From NCBI RefSeq assembly GCF_018294505.1, contig NC_057814.1:298389072-298453071 (forward strand): a DNA stretch of 64,000 bases, in the 5' to 3' direction. Within the stretch, counting starts at the first letter, position 1; every line of letters starts with the position of its first letter. This stretch comes from Triticum aestivum. Taxonomy: Eukaryota > Streptophyta > Magnoliopsida > Poales > Poaceae. Both the position numbers and the translations under genes were made by a program. The notes beneath the pieces are model-generated. The model searched no databases. It saw nothing but the letters and a program-made list of their open reading frames with translations, and was not told the DNA's origin. This document shows positions 57,540 through 64,000 of the stretch, in pieces.

Positions 57540-59585
57540 GTGGTTTCCTCCCCCATACCCATTTGCTTCGTCCCCTCGTTCCTCTTCCTCTCTCTCCAGC
57601 GCCATCTCGCCGCGGGAGGGCTCCGGCGGCCCTCCGTCTCCGGACCGTTCCTCTCCATTTCCTTCGGTGGAGTCGATCCCCACCTCGTCCTCTTGCCATG
57701 GATGCCGGTATTGCCCCCGTTCCTCTTCTCTTCTTGTCTAGTTTTCAGATCTCGCGCTTTAGGGGCAATAGTGGTTGCATCTCTAGATTTTTGGCCAAAT
57801 CTAGGCTTGAGTAGGTTGGAGAAGGCAACTAGACTCTTTGGATTGATGTTTGGTAGGTTTATTTTTGAATTTGGCATCCCCGGTAGTGCCGGATCTGACC
57901 ACGGCAGTAGGTATCCTCCGTGCCCCGTCTCGGGCGGTACTACCGCCCATCTGGCGCAGTACTACCACTTGAGCGGTACTGCCGCTGTGGAGGCACGGTA
58001 CTACCGCTGTGCAGGCACGGTACTACCGCCGGATGCCCAGTTCCATCGTTTCCTACCACATGTTGATCCATATTTGTTGTGTTTATTTGGTTTTGATCGT
58101 TCCTTCTGGTTGTTTCGTGTGTCCGTGTGTTTGGTTCCAGGTGATGAACATCCTGAGCAGCAAGTCCGCCGTGTCAACCCCGGGCGTTCAACGTCAAAGC
58201 GGTACCGCTCATCTGAGGCTGCAGGTGGTTCTTCCAGTGCTCCACCGCCGCCAGTGGGTGCTTCCTCAAGTGCTAATCCTTCTCTCAAGAAGAAGACTGC
58301 CAATAGGCCGAAGCCAAGTGGCAAGAAGGTGACTGAGATGACTAGCAAGGAATTCTGGGACAGGCGTCGCCGCAACCCATATGAGGAAGACCAAGAATCC
58401 AACCTTGTCAATCGCCCGTTCTGGAACCGGTTTCAGTATGCCACCTACTTTGACGTGATCAAGGCTAAGAAGAACCTCTTTGTCAATGTTCATTCCATCA
58501 ACACGGATGCTATGGAGAAGGACCCTGAGTACTTTGGTGATGCCCTTCAGATGTGCTCTTAGTTGAACATTCTCAAGATCATGCAGTTCAACAAGGACTT
58601 TGATGCAGATTTGCTGGCTCAGTTCTTTGCCACTGTCCACCTAGGAACTGATGAAGACATGACTCTGACTTGGATGACTAATGGGAAGTTGCTAGCTGTC
58701 AAGTGGAAGGCCTTCATGGGGTTGCTTGAGGTGGAAGATCAAGGGCTCGAGACTCCAGTCGGATTTCGTCCTCACCACAATGTCACCTCCACTCACAAGC
58801 AAGCCCTCTGGCCCTACTGTACTCGGAAGGTCAACCCTGAGACCAGGAAGGAAACCTATGAGTTGTCTGCCTATCTGGACATCCTTTACCGTATCTTCCG
58901 CGAGACTCTCTTCCCTCGTATCGGGAATCTGGACATGGTACACTCTTATCTCATGGACATGCTTCTCTTCTGCTAGCGTGAGAAGGAAGCAAACACTGGC
59001 GAGTCCCTGGACATCTCTCATGTTATGTGGTCTGAACTTCTTGCTGCTATTTCTGAGCGCAAGTGCCCGATTTATGGTCCGTTCATTATGTTGCTCATTG
59101 AGAAGGCCTGGAGACGTACCTATCCTGAGGAGCAGCTGGAAACTGGAGAGTTGGTTTCTCATGAGATCAAGCGTCTGAGGAAGAAGGATAATTGGGGCAT
59201 TCCTAGATCTGGAGTTCCATCTTCTACTGCTGCCATGGAGACCGAGGGCGAGACTGATGCCGATGATGACGATGAGGATTATGTGCCTTCTGGGACAGAG
59301 CCTTCTGCAGCAGAGCCCTCTTGGGCAAAGAAGCTCAAGCACAAGATGAAGAAGCTGTTCTGCATGGAGTCTCATGGTCAGTACATGACTCATGTGGCTG
59401 AGAAGAAGGCAAGGGGACGTCACAAGGAGCTTATGCGTCAGTTGGGTGCGACAGTCACCAGCGGCTCTGAGGGTCAGATCACTGAGGAGGAGGAGTGGAT
59501 CCAGCAGCACTGTCCGTGGACCGATTCAGATGTCGAGCAGTTTTCGGCCGAGGACGACGGTGCAGATGATCACGCAGAGTCCTGA
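57540..59585 (+). pseudogene. Third ORF of the copia element (plant transposon protein of unknown function, env-like position)
   Basis: One frame runs through 57540-59585 broken only by two TAG codons (58560-58562, 58974-58976). The conserved core (about 58390-59120) has RPFWNRFQYATYFDVI, KDPEYFGDALQM, MQFNKDFDADLLAQFFATV, GTDEDMTLTWMTNG and IFRETLFPRIGNLDMVHSYL, which I associate with the putative plant transposon protein family (PF20167-like). The tail is acidic (ETDADDDDEDY) and then basic. The 5' part has no good ATG and a splice-acceptor-like TTGGTTCCAG at 58131-58140 precedes GDEHPEQQVRRVN, so translation may start on a spliced RNA. The SIRE lineage carries an env-like ORF here, but no clear signal peptide or membrane anchor shows in the conserved part. 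Confidence 0.7.
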
Positions 59586-60105
59586 TGTTCGAGATCCTCA
59601 GCATGCTCTCACCTGGAGCCGTAGGTTAGCTCTTTGCCCCTTTTGGTGTCTCGATGCCAAAGGAGGAGAGAGTTTAGGGATTTGTGTCATTGTGTTGCGA
59701 GTGTGTCTTTGTCTTTGTGCTTTCGTTGTGTTTGCTACCTTGTGCTTTGTTTGGTTTTGTGTTCAGTGAGACCTTAGTTCCAGTCATATGGTGTGAGACA
59801 TATGCTACCTTATCCTTATCATATCTTTATCTATGTCTCTAGTCATTTGGTATCTCATGAGTTGCATGCTTATTATGTTATATATCCTGCTCTCTTGAAT
59901 CTCGCTTAGGTTGTTGGTCTCTAAAATACAGGGGGAGTGTTGATCCTAGTATGTGTGTCGTGCAGTCCAAAGCCCTTATCTTGATGGCACACATCTAGGG
60001 GGAGCCCGTCTATATTTTAGAGATTTGGGGTTTGCTTATGTCCTTTGTCTTTTCCCGTTTTGTGCAAATCTCGTATTGTCATCAATCCACCAAAAAGGGG
60101 GAGAT
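59586..60105 (+). other. Copia 3' internal region with polypurine tract
   Basis: No coding domain. A first purine-rich GGGGGAG occurs at 59931-59937, and the tract AAAAAGGGGGAGAT (60092-60105) directly precedes the 3' LTR and is the likely plus-strand primer. Confidence 0.75.
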
Positions 60106-61480
60106 TGTAAGGGCATATTTATCCCTAAGATGTTTTGGTGATTGATGACAATGCTTTTGCGGACTAATCGTGTGCATTGAGTGTTTTCAGAGATTCATCC
60201 TTTTGGCACGAGATGATTCCCTCCCCTCGGAGCTTGAAGAGAAGACGGTGTAGTCCTTTCGAATTAGTTTGGACTAGTTTCATAGGGATCACCGTACTAT
60301 CAAGAGGGGGTCCGCTTTGGAAAGGCTAGGGCGGAATCATCACGTACACTTCCTTTGCCCCCCTCCGAGCCTTTCCGCTTCTATGATGGGCTCGTTCCCC
60401 TTCTCAGTGTGCCCTCTCTGGTCCCAGTGGTAGTACCATGGGCTGGAGTGGTAGTACCGCTTGGGTGGTACAAGCGGTAGTACCGCTGGTAGCCCCCAGC
60501 CGTAGTACCGCTGCGGTCTCGTGCTAGTACCGCCTCGATTCGAGGGGTCTTTTTTCGTGTCGGGTTTTACGGTACTTGCCGTGGCAGTGGGGGCTGTAGT
60601 ACCGCTCGTATGCGGTAGTACCGCCCTGACCTTCGTGGTAGTACTGCTTTGGGCCCAGCGGTAGTACCGCCCGGGGGAGCGGTAGTACCGCTGTGATCAG
60701 CGGTAGTACCGTTGCCTCCTGCGGTAGTACCGCTCTCTGCGGGGCTGGTGTGGGGGTAACGGTTGGATTGTTCCCCCCACTATATAAGGAGGTCTTCTTC
60801 CCCAAAGTTGACCTACCTCTTCCCCCAAAAGCTCCATTGTTGCTCCAAGCTCCATTTTCGCCCGATCTCTCTCCCTAGCCAATCAAACTTGTTGATTTGC
60901 TCGGGATTGGTTGAGAAGGCCCCGATCTACACTTCCACCAAGAGAAATTTGATTCCCCCCACTTATCCCTAGCGGATCTTGTTTCTCTTCGGTGTTTGAG
61001 CACCCTAGACGGTTGAGGTCACCGCGGAGCCATAGTCCATTGTGGTGAAGCTTTGCCCCAACCTCGTTTGTAAAGGTCCGGTCGCCTCCTTCAAGGGCAC
61101 CAATAGTGGAATCACGGCATCTCGCATTGTGTGAGGGCGTGAGGAGAATACGGTGGCCCTAGTGGCTTCTTGGGGAGCATTGTGCCTCCACACCGCTCCA
61201 ACAGAGACGTACTTCCCTTCAAAAGGAAGGAACTTCGGTAACACATCCTCGTCTTCACCGGCTCCACTCTTGGTTATCTCGTCCCTTTACTTTCGCCAGT
61301 TTAATCGTGTTATATCTCTTATTTGCTTGCATGCTTGTTGTCATTGCATCATATAGGTTGCTCACTTAGTTGCATATCTAGACAACCTATTTTGATGCAA
61401 AGTTTAATTTGGTAGAGAAAAGCTAAAAATTGTTAGTTGCCTATTCACCCCCCCTCTAGTCAACTATATCGATCCTTTCA
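60106..61480 (+). repeat. 3' LTR of the copia element
   Basis: Length 1375 bp. It matches the 5' LTR except for scattered substitutions and a 41-bp deletion at about 61054. The GCGGTAGTACCGC array is at 60427-60735. Confidence 0.93.
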
Positions 61481-64000
61481 CCTGGATTTGGGAGGGATGG
61501 GCTATACTGTAGCCACTCCCTGTCTTATCTTTCTTGATGAGGGCGCAGGCTTCGTGGGCGCCACGGGCCGACTGCTAGGGGCCGGTTTCTCTGGAAGCCG
61601 CCCACTAGTAGTCGGCTTGTCTTGATGCCGGCTTCTGGAACTCGGCCGTCTACGGGCAGCCGGCTATTCCTCCAGCCGGCCCCCAGAAGGCGGCACCTCG
61701 TCTTGACGCCTTGAGGAGCGCAGCCAGCCCCGTTGTCTTGAAAGGCTCAGGGACTCGGGTTAGCTACCCGTGGCCCATTACTCCGATAGTAGTCCCCGAA
61801 GCTCGTGAGGTGCCACGGCTAAGCAGCCGAGGAGCCTTAGCAGTTTCTTTCTCCGAGGGCTTGAGGTGGAGATTCGTCCGACTTCTGCTGAGCCGACTGG
61901 TGGGAGTTGGCCTCGTCCAGCCTGACTTATCCAAACTTCGAATGCGACGGCGGGAACCAAGTGGCGTGCTTGCTAAGCATCCAGGCCGCCGCCCGTTGTG
62001 GGCATGTCACGTGGCGTCGTGCGGCCGGGCCATCTGCCAGCCCACGCTCGCGATGGGACGCGCCTGCTGGCGGGGCCCGCCACTACCGGGCCTTGGCACG
62101 CGCGGATCCGCTGCGGCCGAGGTGGGCGGTTGAGTTTTCCCATGGAGTTACTGCGCGCAGTAACTCGCGCGATAAACGTGGGGGCGTGGGGTCATGGGCG
62201 CAGTAAATCCCATGATCGCCCCCTCGGCTTCGCAGCTCATAGGCCTATAAGTAGGGGGAGGAGGGGGAGCGGCGGAGCACGCGCGCCCCTCCACCCCATT
62301 CTTTCCTCTTTCTTCTTCCTCTCGCCGTAGTTCCTCCAAGCCACGCTGAGCACTACAGTGGTTCGTCTTTGATGAGCTCATCTGCCAACCCCACGCCCCC
62401 ATGGCGCGCTCCGGAGCATGGGACGGCTCCGAAGTTCATGACGGCCACATCGACTTTCTCCGCCAGACGCGGCCGCTGCCCGGCAAGGACTACGTGAAGG
62501 TCCGCCTCGCGCCGGAGAGGGAGATCTCGCCGGCTCCGGAGGAAGGCGAGCGGGTCGTCTTCCGCTCGCACTGCCTGCGTGACCTCGGCCTGCCGGCGAG
62601 CAGCTTCTTCCGGTTCTTCCTCGAGTTCTACGGTCTTCAGCCGCACCACCTCACCCCGAACACGGTGGTGCTGCTGTCCGCCTTCGTCACTTTGTGCGAA
62701 GGCTTCCTCGGCGTCCTCCCCACCATCGAGCTTTGGGGGGAGTTCTTCTACACCAAGCTCGGCACCCTCGTCGCGGGCGTGCCGGCTCAATGCGGCGCTT
62801 TTATTGCGGTGCGGAGGCCGGCGGCCGAAAATCCGTTTCCTCCCATCACGCTGATCAAGTCGGTGAAGATGTGGCAGCGGTCGTACTTCTACGTGAAGAG
62901 CGTCTTCCCGGAGGGCGACTGGGTCAACTTGCCGGCATACGCAGCCGGCCCGCCGGCTGGGAGGCGGCCCAACTGGTCGTACCGGGCCAAGACACTGTCG
63001 CCTTCTAGAGCCGCTGCCATCGCGCGGCTCCGAGTGTTGACACAGTCGGAGGGCCTGACCGGGCCCGACTTGCTGTCCGCCTTCATGGCGCGCCGAGTGC
63101 TCCCGCTCCAGGGCCGCCCTCACATGATCTGTTAGATGAGCGGGCATCGGGACCCAAGCCGGCTGTGCACCAAGGAGATGCCTCACGCAGAGGTAGCTCA
63201 CATGGTGAACTATCTTGCGAACTGCAAGCTCACGGAGGAGTGGCGGTTTGGCAAGGAGCCGTATTCACGCGCCGACCCCACGCCTATGGTAAGTTATCTT
63301 TCTTTTTCTCTATCCTTTTTATTGCCGAGCTCGGCCTGTCCAACCTGACCAATCGGCCTTTGAATAGAGCCCCCTCCTCCAATCGGTAGCCGCCGCCGTG
63401 GGGCCGAAGCGCCAATTCCTCCCAGACCGAGCGGAGAGCGATGTCGATGACCCCGACTTGGGGGCGGCGGCCTTGGAAGACGACGCTGAGGGAGGAGGCG
63501 GCGAAGCAGGTGGCTCGAGGCTCGGAGCCAGCCTCGAGGACTGGCCCGACAATGATGCGGGGGATGTCGCCCCGCGCCACCAGCCTCCGGCCAGCCGGGC
63601 GCGAGCTCGTCTGCCGCGCCGGATGCCCAAGGTGGCGCTAAAAAACGCAGGGCCGCGCCGAGCTTGTTCGGCAGCCAGCCGAAGAAGCCCAAGGGCTCGG
63701 CCGCGGCGACTAAGCGGGATGAAGCGGCCGCGAAGGCCATTCGCTTCCGCAAGGCGGTGAAGGAGCCGCAACTGGTTTCTGCGTAAGTACTACCTTCCTC
63801 TCGCGCCTTCATTTTTCCTTGTTGATTCTGTCTGAGTTTCTTTACTTTGTTTCCCTTGATCTAGGGCTCCACAATCTCTTGAGAAATCGGCCGCCGCCTC
63901 CATCGTGGGGTCGACGGAGACTTCCACCACCACTCGGCGGATCGATCCGGCCGCCGACCTCCCGGTGGCGAGGGAGCAGAATGCGCAGGAAGCGCGCGAG
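61481..64000 (+). mobile_element. Gypsy-type element, segment 3, running off the window
   Basis: Continues segments 1 and 2 after the copia insertion. Bases 61481-62400 are GC-rich untranslated sequence with many GCCGGC and CCGACTGC units and a TATA-like CCTATAAGTAGG (about 62244-62255). The coding part starts at 62401. No primer binding site was recognised, so the LTR end is not fixed. Confidence 0.65.
62401..64000 (+). pseudogene. Gypsy-type transposon protein (PF04195-like), broken and partial
   Basis: Exon 1 (62401-63288) starts MARSGAWDG and contains the PF04195 putative gypsy-type transposon domain (LGLPASSFFRFFLEFYGLQ, VVLLSAFVTLCEGFLG, KMWQRSYFYVKS). An in-frame TAG at 63133-63135 interrupts it. 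Exon 2 (63368-63782) begins SPLLQSVAAAVGPKRQF and needs a one-base shift near 63600 to reach QPKKPKGSAAATKRD before a GTAAGT donor. Exon 3 starts at 63865 and leaves the window. The nonsense codon and shift make this copy non-functional. The protein's exact role in the element is not known to me. Confidence 0.72.

Larger units (their letters stand above)
49736..61480 (+). mobile_element. SIRE/Maximus-type copia element with a third ORF, inactive
   Basis: LTRs at 49736-51152 and 60106-61480 start TGTAAGGGCA and end CCTTTCA. Flanks CCTCG (49731-49735) and CCTGG (61481-61485) look like a 5-bp duplication with one mismatch. A primer binding site (51155-51166), gag with zinc knuckle and long coiled coil, protease, integrase, reverse transcriptase, RNase H and an additional ORF after pol are in the order of the SIRE/Maximus lineage. 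Several frameshifts and two nonsense codons make it non-functional. Confidence 0.92.

Overview
The window looks like a gene island plus a transposon-filled intergenic block from a large grass genome, most likely Triticeae (wheat, Aegilops or barley type). The evidence is plant introns, monocot-style GC-rich first exons, Au SINEs, Stowaway MITEs, an Angela/BARE-type copia LTR, a very-long-LTR element like the Triticeae LARDs, and a TTTGCCGTC-repeat CACTA transposon. No rRNA, tRNA gene or CRISPR array was seen. All calls come from reading the sequence; no search was run.

Left part (1-23,554), gene-bearing. A Helitron 3' segment ending at 2392 carries a spliced fragment of a Ulp1-like protease gene. 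A complete five-exon membrane-tethered NAC transcription factor (4279-10441, +) follows; its third intron holds a copia deletion derivative with a perfect 5-bp target duplication, an RTE-type LINE tail and a Stowaway MITE, and its fourth intron holds a Tourist-like MITE. A decayed LINE (about 11590-14488) is split by a non-autonomous LTR element. A complete 14-exon chloroplast NADP-malate dehydrogenase gene (18543-14979, -) has all four regulatory cysteines. Two oppositely oriented Au SINEs lie upstream of it. A two-exon alpha-expansin gene (21570-20694, -) has a Helitron (21860-23554) inserted about 290 bp upstream of its start codon.

Right part (23,623-64,000), a nested transposon stack. 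An Angela/BARE-type 5' LTR (23623-35692) is split by a 10.3-kb CACTA transposon (24400-34722, TSD TTA) whose two genes, a 1162-aa TNP2-type transposase and a 617-aa second protein, both read through open after splicing, so it may be autonomous. The Angela leader is cut at 37009/37010 by a gypsy-type element that runs off the window. That element is itself cut by a 11.8-kb LARD with 3.8-kb LTRs (37755-49601, TSD GGGCC) and by an 11.7-kb SIRE/Maximus-type copia element with an extra third ORF (49736-61480), which is frameshifted and inactive.

Most worth following up: a roughly 100-bp-armed inverted repeat just upstream of the CACTA transposase gene (26771-26988), which could be a small-RNA hairpin; a palindromic 13-mer array in the copia LTR that reappears in the opposite orientation around the third ORF; the three-part low-complexity leader of the CACTA, including a 413-nt polypurine tract with one pyrimidine; and the intact state of the CACTA itself.
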